From positions 116,183 to 180,182 of the forward strand of contig NZ_AVGG01000011.1 in assembly GCF_000498535.1 (NCBI RefSeq): a DNA stretch of 64,000 bases. Reading direction: 5' to 3'. This DNA comes from Flavobacterium limnosediminis JC2902. Lineage in GTDB: Bacteria > Bacteroidota > Bacteroidia > Flavobacteriales > Flavobacteriaceae. Shown here piece by piece: positions 16,975 through 25,604 of the stretch. The notes under the pieces are model-generated. The model had not been told where the DNA came from and made no database searches. It saw only the letters and a list, made by a program, of their open reading frames with translations. The first letter of the stretch is position 1, and each line of letters begins with the position of its first letter. Both the position numbers and the translations under genes were made by a program.

Positions 16975-18684
16975 ATGACAAAGCTAGTATCCCGGTACGC
17001 CTTTCTTTTTCTTACATTATGTCTGGTTCTGGTAAGTTGTTCTAAAGAGGACGCTATTGAATCAACAAATGAAAATGGAGGGGAAATATTTCGTTTTCAG
17101 GCGGTAACTGTTACATTAAACAGCAACCTTATGCAGAATGAATACCAAGGAACTTTAGGAGGAGAAACAGTTTCCTTAGTTAGAGGCAACTCAAATACAC
17201 TAACTTTTGTCGTGTCACCTTTAGCAGCAATAGGTAAATCGGATTTAATAATCCCATCTTTAGATAATCTGACTGTTCATTATGATGTAAAAGACACTGT
17301 ACTTTCTGAGAGCGTTGAAAATACAGTATCTTCTTTTTTCGGAAATTTAAACACTTTTTCTCAGGGGTTAGAAAATGTCTCTCCTGTAGAGCCAGAATAT
17401 GAAACTTCCTTAGGCTTAATTGCTGCTTTTGAAGATTACTACACTAATGCGACCACCGAAGAAAAGGAAGTTGTCGCAAAATTATATAAAGCAAATAAAG
17501 CATCTTTTGATTTTCTTATGCAATCAGGCATTGACTCGACCCATGAAAGATACACGCCTACTTCTGTAGCCAAAAACGCCTTACGCCTGTTTCTTATCGG
17601 TACCGCGACTATTGCCGTATATTGGGCGGTTGATAAAGTAACAGACATACTTGCAGCTATCCCTTTACCTTCATTAGCAGCCGTAATCAAAGCTACAAAA
17701 TTCGTAGCCTCGGTTTTAGGTGCGGTAGCACTTCACACAATAATCACTAACTTTATAAAATTTATTGAAGCACGATGTGTTGCCGTAAATACAGCGATTT
17801 CCAATAATCTTGGAACCCTTGAAAGAAATACAAATGAAACATATCTATCGTTATCTGACAATGTCTCAACCATAGAAACCATAAAAACATATAGAAGAAG
17901 TGTAAATACTTCCGATTCAATTTCCGCTAATACACTTCTGAAGAGTTTCTTTGACGGTTATGTAATTTACAGTGACGCTTTAATTTCACTAAATAACATT
18001 ATCGGTTATATAAACAATTACAATCCTTTCGATAATATTCCGAATGTTACAATGAGGACTGTACCTTCAACCAGCAATCAAACGCCTGAAACGGTAACGC
18101 AGGAAATTTTTAACAAATTATCTTTCAGCACTGACCATCCAAATCTTCAAATTGTTTCTTCTACTTTACAAGGAGACGGACAAATAAATCTAAAAGTTAA
18201 AATCATAGGAAATCCGTCAAGTTATCCGGTTCATGGCAATTTAAAATATTCCTATACTGATGATTTCAGTAGTTTTTCAGGGAACTTCCCAATTAATGTT
18301 CAACCATCCCTTGTCGGCTCTTGGACTATGGCAACATGGAACAATGGAATACCTTGTAATACTTATGTTAATCATTATACTACGCAATGTCCATCTATAT
18401 TGGCTTACAAAGAATCAAAAACTGGCTCATTCCAATTTAACGAAAATGGCACATTTAACTTTACCTGGAATGATTTACAAACAAACTATAATATCAGTTA
18501 TAACACAGCAAATTGTACTATAGAAAATGATGCTGCTGATACCGCTATGAATGGTTCCGAGTCTGGTACTGGTACATTTACAGGAAATACTATAAATTAT
18601 AACGGCAACCCCGATCCGGATACAGCTCAGTTTATATCCGCAAACAGAATTAAAATTTATGATGAAGAATATGTAAGAAATTAA
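16975..18684 (+). CDS. 569-aa lipoprotein with hydrophobic central helices, unknown function
   Basis: Signal peptide with lipobox LVSC (Cys ~23), followed by SKEDAIES. Residues ~30-110 are beta-rich. The centre (~195-265) holds long hydrophobic or amphipathic helices (LRLFLIGTATIAVYWAVDKV; LPSLAAVIKATKFVASVLGAVALHTII) unusual for a lipoprotein. The last ~135 residues start with LVGSWTMATWNNGIPCN and read like the small lipocalin-like lipoprotein domain (LVGSW..). It is a single gene in an accessory region with a strong terminator behind it. I recognise no family for the middle part; pore-forming, membrane-inserting or simply structural roles are all open. Confidence 0.75.
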   Translation: MTKLVSRYAFLFLTLCLVLVSCSKEDAIESTNENGGEIFRFQAVTVTLNSNLMQNEYQGTLGGETVSLVRGNSNTLTFVVSPLAAIGKSDLIIPSLDNLTVHYDVKDTVLSESVENTVSSFFGNLNTFSQGLENVSPVEPEYETSLGLIAAFEDYYTNATTEEKEVVAKLYKANKASFDFLMQSGIDSTHERYTPTSVAKNALRLFLIGTATIAVYWAVDKVTDILAAIPLPSLAAVIKATKFVASVLGAVALHTIITNFIKFIEARCVAVNTAISNNLGTLERNTNETYLSLSDNVSTIETIKTYRRSVNTSDSISANTLLKSFFDGYVIYSDALISLNNIIGYINNYNPFDNIPNVTMRTVPSTSNQTPETVTQEIFNKLSFSTDHPNLQIVSSTLQGDGQINLKVKIIGNPSSYPVHGNLKYSYTDDFSSFSGNFPINVQPSLVGSWTMATWNNGIPCNTYVNHYTTQCPSILAYKESKTGSFQFNENGTFNFTWNDLQTNYNISYNTANCTIENDAADTAMNGSESGTGTFTGNTINYNGNPDPDTAQFISANRIKIYDEEYVRN

Positions 18685-18726
18685 CATCTGATTTTTTTAT
18701 GCTTTTCAACATAAGATGAATAAATT

Positions 18727-18766
18727 AAAGAGGCTGTATTAAAAAGATAGCCTCTTTATTTTTTTT
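18727..18766 (+). terminator. Terminator after the 569-aa lipoprotein gene
   Basis: AAAGAGGCT / AGCCTCTTT stem followed by A then nine T. Confidence 0.8.
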
Positions 18767-18834
18767 AACTTCTTTATGAATCTAAAGGCCAGCTTCAATT
18801 TACTTCGTCAGTTCGGCTAAAGCTTCGGGCACAA

Positions 18835-18895
18835 TCCTATCCCACAAACAGAATGAATAAGAAACCACAACCGCAAACAGTTGTGGTTTTTTATT
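18835..18895 (+). repeat. Dispersed intergenic repeat with second terminator hairpin
   Basis: 18835-18880 matches 12556-12601. It ends in a 10-bp stem AAACCACAAC / GTTGTGGTTT (18862-18871 and 18880-18889) followed by TTTTATTTT, so it is a full terminator. The 12.5-kb copy has only the left arm. Confidence 0.6.
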
Positions 18896-18957
18896 TTAAT
18901 GATGTTTTAGAGTGATGACTAATACGGTTAACTTTTTAAAAACCACAAATTTAGTGA

Positions 18958-18988
18958 TTGCACATGTCTCACTTTATTCTTATATTTG
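18958..18988 (+). promoter_or_regulatory. Promoter upstream of the MscS-like gene
   Basis: TTG (18958-18960), 20-bp spacer, TATATTTG (18981-18988): a full Bacteroidota promoter match. It would give the channel gene a leader of about 170 nt, which contains no clear small gene. Confidence 0.5.
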
Positions 18989-19167
18989 ATAGTGAGTTAG
19001 TTACATAAAAAACTGACAAAAGCCCCATCTATATTAAAGCTCTTTTTCAAAAGAATTGATAAGCCCACACCGGGACTGTACGAGGTCAAAGGGCGTATTT
19101 TTTTGCATACGTATTTTCATAGTTTGTTTACAAAACATATTAAATAAACCGCAATAAATAACACAAT

Positions 19168-19977
19168 ATGGATAATCTGGATATTTACTCGAAAAAATTT
19201 ATGGAGTGGCTCGCAATGTTCGGTCCAAAACTTCTAGGTGCGATATTAGTCTTTATCATAGGACTTTATTTAATCAACACGGTGTCACGACTTATTTCCA
19301 AAGGGCTAATCAAACGCGGACTTGATGTGTCCTTACAATCTTTTCTGGGAAGCTTAGTGAGTGTCGGATTGAAAATTCTGCTTCTTATTTCCGTTGCCGG
19401 AATGTTGGGCATTCAAACCACTTCTTTTGTTGCCGTGATTGGTGCCTTGGGTCTGGCCGTAGGTTTGGCTTTGCAGGGATCGCTTGCAAATTTTGCGGGC
19501 GGAGTTTTACTATTGGTTTTTAAACCTTTTAAAGTCGGAGATGTAATTGAATCCGGCGGACAAACAGGAAGTGTTCAGGAAATCCAAATTTTCAACACCA
19601 TTTTACTTACGCCTGAAAACAAAACAGTAATACTTGCTAACGGTGGTGTATCAAATAGTACAATAATTAATTATAGTCGACACGGTAATCTACGTGTGGA
19701 TATTACAATGGCGGTAGCACCGGACAGCGATATTGAAAAAGCGCGTGGGATTGCTATGCAGGCAATTGAAGCAAACAGGTTTGTTTTAAAGGAACCTGCT
19801 CCATCCGTAAATGTAATTAAAGTGGGTGATGGAATGATTTCGCTGGCAATTCGCCCTTATGCAACTCCAGCTGACTACTGGGACGCATTTTTTACTGTTC
19901 AGGAAGATGTGAAAAATGCCTGGGATAAAAATAATGTTTCCGGACCAATTCCAACCAGAGTGATAATAAGTAAATAA
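19168..19977 (+). CDS. Small-conductance mechanosensitive channel (MscS family)
   Basis: 269 residues, three TM helices (about 18-40, 60-83 and 88-115) and a cytoplasmic beta plus alpha/beta domain, the minimal MscS layout. The pore-lining third helix and following segment carry the family signature VAVIGALGLAVGLALQGSLANFAGGVLLLVFKPF, with the Gly/Ala packing pattern of TM3; then VGDVIESGGQTGSVQEIQIFNT (beta domain start). It opens on membrane tension to release solutes during osmotic downshock. It stands alone behind its own predicted promoter. Confidence 0.95.
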   Translation: MDNLDIYSKKFMEWLAMFGPKLLGAILVFIIGLYLINTVSRLISKGLIKRGLDVSLQSFLGSLVSVGLKILLLISVAGMLGIQTTSFVAVIGALGLAVGLALQGSLANFAGGVLLLVFKPFKVGDVIESGGQTGSVQEIQIFNTILLTPENKTVILANGGVSNSTIINYSRHGNLRVDITMAVAPDSDIEKARGIAMQAIEANRFVLKEPAPSVNVIKVGDGMISLAIRPYATPADYWDAFFTVQEDVKNAWDKNNVSGPIPTRVIISK

Positions 19978-20287
19978 CCGCTTGAATTGCGATTCAACCT
20001 CTTCCAGAGTTAATCACTGTAATGCCTTGGAAGAGCAATAGCATCTGCTGCTAACAAAGCATCATCAAAAGCGAGGCTTCTGGAACCTCAGCCACCCGAT
20101 AGCGCTGATTTTAACGAGCGAGATGTTCGGGGCAGTTGGGGTAGTTCTATTTCCATAAGTTCTATAGAAAACACATTGCGGCTGAATTTCCGTGTGGAAA
20201 ATCAGCCGCAATGTGTGTGCTTAACCTAGGTAGAATAATGGATTTAAAATCAATCGTATTTCAACTTAAATCCTTGCCGGCACGAGG
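19978..20287. other. Intergenic stretch with long hairpin
   Basis: Between the convergent MscS and protease genes. A 21-bp stem with one mismatch and a 4-nt loop lies at 20171-20216 (arms begin ACACATTGCGGCTGA and end TCAGCCGCAATGTGT). No T-run follows it on either strand, so it is not a classical terminator. The preceding ~120 bp are GC-richer than usual (CCACCCGATAGCGCTG) and look like repeat debris. Confidence 0.5.
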
Positions 20288-21118
20288 TTAATCAATAGCT
20301 ATTTCTTTAAGATATTTTTTTCCTCCTATTTGAATTTCAAAAAAGTAAAGGCCTGTTTCGCAATCTGAGACATCAAAACTTACATTGTTATCTGTTGGAT
20401 TATGATTCAGATGTTTAATCAATTTACCGGCAACATCATACATTTTAACATCTTCAATAATGTCTGCTCCTTTAATAGTAACCTCATTTTGAGCAGGGTT
20501 GGGATACACATAAAGTTCAAAATCGGAAACTTGATTTTCACCTGTACTTAAATTAGTTGTCAAAATATTGGTGTGCGTCCAATTATGATTTCCGTCATTA
20601 ACCAACCAGCTATAGGTACTTATATGATATCCTTCCCCAAACCACGGATCCATATACGAAATATTACTTCCGTTAATTCCGTGACCTACCACAAAATGTC
20701 CTCCACCGGAAACCCAGCCCCATCGCACTACAAACGGCCTGCCTGCACCTATTTGTGTTGATATTTGAGATAAACTCAAGGCATTACTGTAACCATAATT
20801 CTGAATATTGCTGAAATGAACTAAAATATCCTGTATACTGCCCGAATATCCCCAGGCATAGTTCCAATAATTACATCCTAAATTAGGATTTGTACAACAA
20901 TTTACCGAACCGAAATTATTCCACGAAATAACCTGTCTGGCATAATCTGCTATTTGACATTGTGAAACATTCGTTCCATAATAATTAAGAATAGATTTTG
21001 AAACACCTGCCCAGCACCATTGGTTCTGCTCCTGAATGACTTGAGGCACGTTTAACTGCTGTGCTTTTAGATCGTATAATGATAAAAACAGAACGAAAAA
21101 AAGTATTGTTTTTTTCAT
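20288..21118 (-). CDS. Secreted papain-like (C70/AvrRpt2-type) cysteine protease with T9SS type A domain
   Basis: 276 residues. Signal peptide ends after LKAQ (residue ~19). The mature part opens with NVPQVIQEQNQWCWAGVSKS, the QxxxxWCWA catalytic-Cys block of C70/C39-like papain-fold proteases. The catalytic His is in GGHFVVGHGI, and a Asp/Asn position is in SYMDPWFGEG. The last ~75 residues are a type A T9SS sorting domain (ELYVYPNPAQNEVTIKG..MYDVAGKLIK..TGLYFFEIQIGG). Export across the outer membrane and removal of the domain by PorU are expected. It lies 2 bp downstream of a second secreted-protein gene and is surely co-transcribed with it. Substrate unknown. Confidence 0.88.
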   Translation of the reverse strand: MKKTILFFVLFLSLYDLKAQQLNVPQVIQEQNQWCWAGVSKSILNYYGTNVSQCQIADYARQVISWNNFGSVNCCTNPNLGCNYWNYAWGYSGSIQDILVHFSNIQNYGYSNALSLSQISTQIGAGRPFVVRWGWVSGGGHFVVGHGINGSNISYMDPWFGEGYHISTYSWLVNDGNHNWTHTNILTTNLSTGENQVSDFELYVYPNPAQNEVTIKGADIIEDVKMYDVAGKLIKHLNHNPTDNNVSFDVSDCETGLYFFEIQIGGKKYLKEIAID

Positions 21119-21120
21119 AA

Positions 21121-21696
21121 TTATTGTAAAATTAATTCAGTTAATTTTTGCTTGGAAATTTTCTCTCCTAGAGAAACTCCTTTACCGGATAAAAAGAAAT
21201 TTTGTGCGGATTGCAAAGGGACAATACAATTTTGAAACCCTGGAGCATTAATTAATTCGTTTACAGATAAAAAATCTATTTTAAAATCATAGCTTCTAAG
21301 TAATACGTCAGGACTCTTCCCATTAATAACGACAGTATTAATTTCTTTAGCAAGAGAGGAACCTCCAAGATCGACAATCTCAAATTCACCTTTTGTATTT
21401 TTTATGACCGTAAACAACAACCTGTATTCATTATTTACAACAACCGGTATCCTCCATTCATTTTGTACTGATAATTTTCCATCATTGTTAATTTTGGCAA
21501 CCATTAAGGGCACGCCTAATTTAGAATCAGTAAACTCTTCTCTTGTATTAAAACCAAAATTCCCCTCCTTTCCTACCGGTATTAAATTCAATGCTTTTTC
21601 AATAGAATTTGAGTCAAAATTCAAATCCTTAGACACAATTTGAGCAAGCATACTGTTAGCGTAAAAAGTAATAAATAAAAAAATAATTTGTTTCAT
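21121..21696 (-). CDS. Secreted protein encoded with the C70-like protease, unknown
   Basis: 191 residues with a signal peptide (MKQIIFLFITFYANSMLAQ). The mature part (~172 residues) shows alternating strand and helix patterns, with FNTREEFTDSKLGVPLMVAKIN and WRIPVVVNNEYRLLFTVIKN as distinctive blocks, and no sorting domain or lipobox. It is the first gene of a two-gene unit; its stop is 2 bp before the protease ATG. The stretch LGVPLMVAKI..WRIPVVVNNEYRLL also occurs in pattern in propeptide- or inhibitor-like proteins linked to secreted cysteine proteases, but this is inference only. Periplasmic chaperone, inhibitor or pro-region in trans are the candidate roles. Confidence 0.65.
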   Translation of the reverse strand: MKQIIFLFITFYANSMLAQIVSKDLNFDSNSIEKALNLIPVGKEGNFGFNTREEFTDSKLGVPLMVAKINNDGKLSVQNEWRIPVVVNNEYRLLFTVIKNTKGEFEIVDLGGSSLAKEINTVVINGKSPDVLLRSYDFKIDFLSVNELINAPGFQNCIVPLQSAQNFFLSGKGVSLGEKISKQKLTELILQ

Positions 21697-21980
21697 CGTA
21701 TCGTTGATTAAGTAATAGTTTCTTCAGGCCTGCTTTCTGCAACGTCCTTTGTCTGTTCCCTTCGCTCGGATTAAGCAATAGCGGTTGAGTCATCACGGCC
21801 GAAACCAAATGTACTGAAAATTTTGAAGTAAAAATCTTATTTTATAAGAAAAACATTTGTACCTGTTCTGAACGTCTTCGAACTAATTTACAAATCTAAA
21901 AGATCACAGTCGGGAGTAATGAAAATCCGGAAAACGGTTGGCCGGTAAATTCCAAGCTATCGGGAAGCTTTCAAAAAAAA

Positions 21981-23456
21981 TCAATTTTTCTTCCCGAACA
22001 GTGATTTGGGCAACAGTTCTTTAATTTCGACTATCTTAAAAAAATGGTTCCCGAAAAAGAAAACCAAAAGCACCGCCATCGGTTTTAAACACATATTGAC
22101 AAAATGATTCCCTCCGAAATCCGGAACCAGTAAACCTATTATCAACGAGAGGAATAACAAAACGATTATGCTGATATAATCTTTGGTGAACGGATGCACT
22201 CCAAACTTACGGTAATTGAAGTTCAGTTTCAGAACATTGAACAGGGTTAACGAAATGAACGTCGCTATGGACACGCCGGTAATACCCAAATCGGTGAACG
22301 AGATAAACAGCAGGTTACTCACTACCGTTACCACAGCCAGAAACAGCATCGAAATGATGTTGAATTTGTAATACTTCGAATAGGAAATAATGTATCCGTT
22401 AAATCCGGTAGCCAGGTCAAATAAAGTGGCAAATCCGAGAAAATAAATCACCCCTTTCGCATTCATCAGCTCCTCGCCTTTTTTCATGATGGAGAACAAG
22501 TCGTTCATCCCGGCCAAAATCATAGCCAATAAAAGAGCACCAAGCAGAAAGAGATGCAGGGATGTTTTTTTGTGGAATTTATCCAACGCTTCCATGTCGT
22601 TTTTGGCGATATAATCGGCAATGATTGGTGATGAAATCGTGTAAACCCCTAACGACGGCACGCTTATCAGTCCGACTATGGAAAAAGCGATGGCGTAGAT
22701 TCCGTTGGCCTTGTAACCGATGAATTCGCCCACCATAAAATTATCGATACGGAGTGCGATGATGCTTCCGATACTTCCCAAAAGCGTGTAGAAGGCATAG
22801 GAAAACAACTCCTTTTTAAAATTGTCCTGGTATAAAAAGGAAAAGGATGTCTGCATGGGCAACGGATCCAATCGCAACAGATAGGCGAACATGATTACCA
22901 ATGACACCACATAGAACGCAACGAAAATTCCAATGGAAACCACCTCCGAACAACCGAAATAAAAATAGGCTGCAAAAGCCGCAATCCCACCAAACTTAGG
23001 CATGCTGTTCTCGAGGATATTAGGAACCACGATGCGTTTTTTTATCGAAATGTATTTGGAAAACAGTTGCAGAAAGGAAAGTAAAAAAACCAAGGCAAAG
23101 ATGTAATATCGCATCGACCATAAATCTTTTCCGCGAAAATAATCGGAGAAAAAACCAATGCAGAGGAAGCACAAAAACACGAAAGTGAAATTAACCAATG
23201 TAAAAAGCATGGAAAATTTCAACAGGTTATGATGCTGGTTTTCCGTGGACAGTTTCGGGTAAAATTTCACGTTAGCATACGCCATTCCGATGGTAACCAA
23301 CGGCAGAATCAGTTCGGCAGCCGGAAGCACATAACGCAGTTTTCCGTAAAACTCCAAATCGTTGGGATACAGAAAAAACGTGGCGAGCGTTCCAATTAAA
23401 AAACTGAAATACCCCACGAAACTGTATTTTATACTTTGTCTGGCTACTACGGACAT
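21981..23456 (-). CDS. Polysaccharide/oligosaccharide flippase (Wzx-like, MATE/MOP fold)
   Basis: 491 residues with about 14 hydrophobic helices, the layout of Wzx/MurJ-type lipid-linked oligosaccharide flippases. The N-terminus (SVVARQSIKYSFVGYFSFLIGTLATFFLYP) and a central ALRIDNFMVGEFIGYKANGIYAIAFSIVG block with the characteristic D-x-F-M-V-G pattern of TM7 support this. It moves undecaprenyl-linked glycans across the inner membrane. It is the last gene of a locus with a methyltransferase and a glycosyltransferase transcribed in the same direction. No Wzy polymerase is in the window. Confidence 0.88.
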   Translation of the reverse strand: MSVVARQSIKYSFVGYFSFLIGTLATFFLYPNDLEFYGKLRYVLPAAELILPLVTIGMAYANVKFYPKLSTENQHHNLLKFSMLFTLVNFTFVFLCFLCIGFFSDYFRGKDLWSMRYYIFALVFLLSFLQLFSKYISIKKRIVVPNILENSMPKFGGIAAFAAYFYFGCSEVVSIGIFVAFYVVSLVIMFAYLLRLDPLPMQTSFSFLYQDNFKKELFSYAFYTLLGSIGSIIALRIDNFMVGEFIGYKANGIYAIAFSIVGLISVPSLGVYTISSPIIADYIAKNDMEALDKFHKKTSLHLFLLGALLLAMILAGMNDLFSIMKKGEELMNAKGVIYFLGFATLFDLATGFNGYIISYSKYYKFNIISMLFLAVVTVVSNLLFISFTDLGITGVSIATFISLTLFNVLKLNFNYRKFGVHPFTKDYISIIVLLFLSLIIGLLVPDFGGNHFVNMCLKPMAVLLVFFFGNHFFKIVEIKELLPKSLFGKKN

Positions 23457-23565
23457 ACTGTTAATTACGAATTAGGAATTTCAAATTATCAATTACGAAT
23501 TACGATATAAAATTCAAATGACTATACAACACATAGAAGTTTTCTTGCCTCTTGTCTCTTGTCTC
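23457..23565. repeat. Degenerate AATTACGAATTA word repeats
   Basis: Between the flippase and FkbM genes: TAATTACGAATTA, then ATCAATTACGAATTACG, followed by TTGCCTCTTGTCTCTTGTCT. Short imperfect words repeated in tandem, a pattern found at several other gene junctions in this window. Confidence 0.45.
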
Positions 23566-24333
23566 TCACAACTTCGGAATAAAAATAAAGTTATTAATAT
23601 ATGAATTAAAATCATTCAGATACTCGTCCTTCTGAAAATCGGCGATTTGCGCAACGTCAAACGGAACAGTTTGCAATGTTTTTCGGTCGAAATAAAACAC
23701 TTCGTAACCAAAACCGATGATAAAATCAAAAATATCTTTAATCGTATAATGGGCGTGTCGCAGTTCGATTTCGATGATGAAAATCGGTTTGATGTTTTTC
23801 AGGATTTCCGTACAGCCTTTTACCGAATCGAATTCATGGCCCTCCACATCGATTTTGATCACATCAATTTTTGACCATCGTTGCTCTTTCGCAAATTCAT
23901 CCAAAGCCACCATTTGGATTTCGACTTTCTCAACATCCTCACCCATTGCCTCCAAAGAAGCCCTTGTATCTTGTAACCCATCGCCTTTTTTAGGAATGTT
24001 CAACACCGCTGTACCCGAATGCGACGAAACGGCCAAAGGATAAATTTCGGCTTTGGGGAATAACGGTTTTATGTAATTCACCAGACTTTTGTTCGGTTCG
24101 AATCCGATGACTTTACCGGTTTTGATTACTTTTTCGGCTTGGTATAAATAAATCCCTTTGTTGGTTCCGATGTCGATAAACACCGAATCGCTTTTCAGAA
24201 TCTGATTCAGGTACAGCAATTCCGGTTCGCATTTGTAATTATCCGTGGAAAGCGAATCCAACGTTTTGTAATACCGTTTTTTGTATAACGATGGCCAGAA
24301 TCTGTAGGCCAGTTTGATTAAGAATTTCAGCAT
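23566..24333 (-). CDS. FkbM family SAM-dependent methyltransferase
   Basis: 255 residues. Class I methyltransferase fold: motif I is VFIDIGTNKGIYLYQA (~residues 75-90), the acidic loop end is VIGFEPN, and the later KIDVIKIDVEGHEFDSVKG is the hallmark of the FkbM group. These O-methylate sugars or secondary metabolites. The start codon lies inside the end of the upstream glycosyltransferase (2-bp offset), so both are translated from one mRNA and it probably methylates the glycan made here. Confidence 0.93.
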   Translation of the reverse strand: MLKFLIKLAYRFWPSLYKKRYYKTLDSLSTDNYKCEPELLYLNQILKSDSVFIDIGTNKGIYLYQAEKVIKTGKVIGFEPNKSLVNYIKPLFPKAEIYPLAVSSHSGTAVLNIPKKGDGLQDTRASLEAMGEDVEKVEIQMVALDEFAKEQRWSKIDVIKIDVEGHEFDSVKGCTEILKNIKPIFIIEIELRHAHYTIKDIFDFIIGFGYEVFYFDRKTLQTVPFDVAQIADFQKDEYLNDFNSYINNFIFIPKL

Positions 24334-24334
24334 T

Positions 24335-25456
24335 TTATTTTGAATTGGCCAAAGCCAGTAATTGGTTTTCTAAATGGGTTTTCACGCTTTCGAAGGTGTA
24401 CTGCTTCAAATAGGGTTGTAATTTTTCGTATTCCGAAGAAAGTTGTCCAAGGGTAAGATTATTCAAAATCGCTTCCAAATCGGAGGCGTTTTCGTAATAC
24501 AGATTGTGCCAGTTCATTTTCGGATAGGACGTTGGAAATAAACCGATTTTACCGTTATAAATGCAATCGGCCTCGCTACCGCTGACTTTCGTTTTTCCGT
24601 AGATTTCATCCACCAGGTAAAATGAGGTTTCGTTTTTAATCGGACACAACAATAAATGGGATTTGGCAATCTCCCCGCTGTATTCCTCCCACGGAATAAA
24701 ACGATGGTAATGTGTAATGGTTATTTTATCGGAACAGCTTTGCTTTAAATCTTCAAGTTGTTTCAGCACCTCATCGGATTCCGGTTTCCCCAAAAAGGTG
24801 AAATGCAGTTTCGATTGCGGATTCAACTTCGGAAGAACTTCAAATAAAGATTTAATGTCTTTACGTTTACCGGAAACATTACCGGGCATGACAATGTTGA
24901 TTACTTCTGAAGCCGGAAAAGAATGCGACTGGCAATAATTCATCTGAATCAGTTTTGTTTTAGCAGCCAATGAGCTTCTGCTGTTTACCTCATCGAAAAG
25001 GCTCTGCGACAAGACGCCAAAACCAACTGCTTTTAAAATGGCTTTTCGTCTTGACCTTATTTTTTCAGCGAAATACAATTTCAGAAAATAGGTCAACCGT
25101 GCTTTTTCGGTCCAGATATTTTGCAAGTTAACCGATTTGAAAAAGAGACTGAAATTGAGATTGTGTAACACCACCAAACCCTTCTTCTGCTCTAAAATCG
25201 TCTGATACTGCTCAAAATGACGATGAAACGTATTGACAACCACAGCATCAAAACCGGCAAGTTTCGATTCGATTTCTTTGGCATTCTGAACCAACGTCAT
25301 GCAATCCTTTGGAATCGCAGTAATTTTACTCTTTACTTTTGGGCTCACAAAAAAGAAAAAATCCACCGATTGCATTTCCTTCAGTAGTAAGTACCACTGC
25401 TCCAGCAAAGCGGAATGCGTTTCGAGTTCGATAAAAGCTATTTTTTTCTTTTCCAA
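24335..25456 (-). CDS. Glycosyltransferase-like protein (GT-B fold), putative
   Basis: 373 residues. The only reasonable start is TTG at 25456 (EKKKIAFIELETHSALLEQW); no ATG occurs before the upstream stop. The halves resemble a GT-B enzyme: an N-terminal Rossmann-like part (GFDAVVVNTFHRHFEQY..KKGLVVLHNLN) and a C-terminal part starting INIVMPGNVSGKRKDIKSLFEVLP..LHFTFLGKPESDEVLKQL with SHLLLCPIKNETSF, a donor-site-like loop. The usual ExxxxG nucleotide-sugar motif is weak. It begins the flippase-side operon. Role in surface glycan assembly is inferred from neighbours. Confidence 0.7.
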   Translation of the reverse strand: MEKKKIAFIELETHSALLEQWYLLLKEMQSVDFFFFVSPKVKSKITAIPKDCMTLVQNAKEIESKLAGFDAVVVNTFHRHFEQYQTILEQKKGLVVLHNLNFSLFFKSVNLQNIWTEKARLTYFLKLYFAEKIRSRRKAILKAVGFGVLSQSLFDEVNSRSSLAAKTKLIQMNYCQSHSFPASEVINIVMPGNVSGKRKDIKSLFEVLPKLNPQSKLHFTFLGKPESDEVLKQLEDLKQSCSDKITITHYHRFIPWEEYSGEIAKSHLLLCPIKNETSFYLVDEIYGKTKVSGSEADCIYNGKIGLFPTSYPKMNWHNLYYENASDLEAILNNLTLGQLSSEYEKLQPYLKQYTFESVKTHLENQLLALANSK

Positions 25457-25489
25457 AGTTTTAAAATTGATGATGACACTACAGTTATA

Positions 25490-25550
25490 CTTTATAACTC
25501 TGTAACTTTGCTACTCAGTCACTCAGCAACTTTGCCACTTAGCAACTAAA
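25490..25550. repeat. Degenerate ~12-bp tandem words (ACTTTG/ACTCAGCAACTT)
   Basis: Runs of TGTAACTTTG, CTACTCAGTC, ACTCAGCAACTTTG, CCACTTAGCAACT between the divergent glycosyltransferases. ACTCAGCAACTT (25521-25532) recurs on the minus strand at 34430-34441. Confidence 0.45.
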
Positions 25551-25589
25551 ATTCTTTATAATCCCACAAAAATAAAGATAATTACACAC

Positions 25590-25597
25590 TACTTTTG
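25590..25597 (+). promoter_or_regulatory. Possible -7 element of the GT2 gene
   Basis: TACTTTTG fits TAnnTTTG and ends 7 bp before the ATG, so the transcript would be almost leaderless. No matching TTG upstream. Confidence 0.3.
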
Positions 25598-25604
25598 TAC
25601 AATC

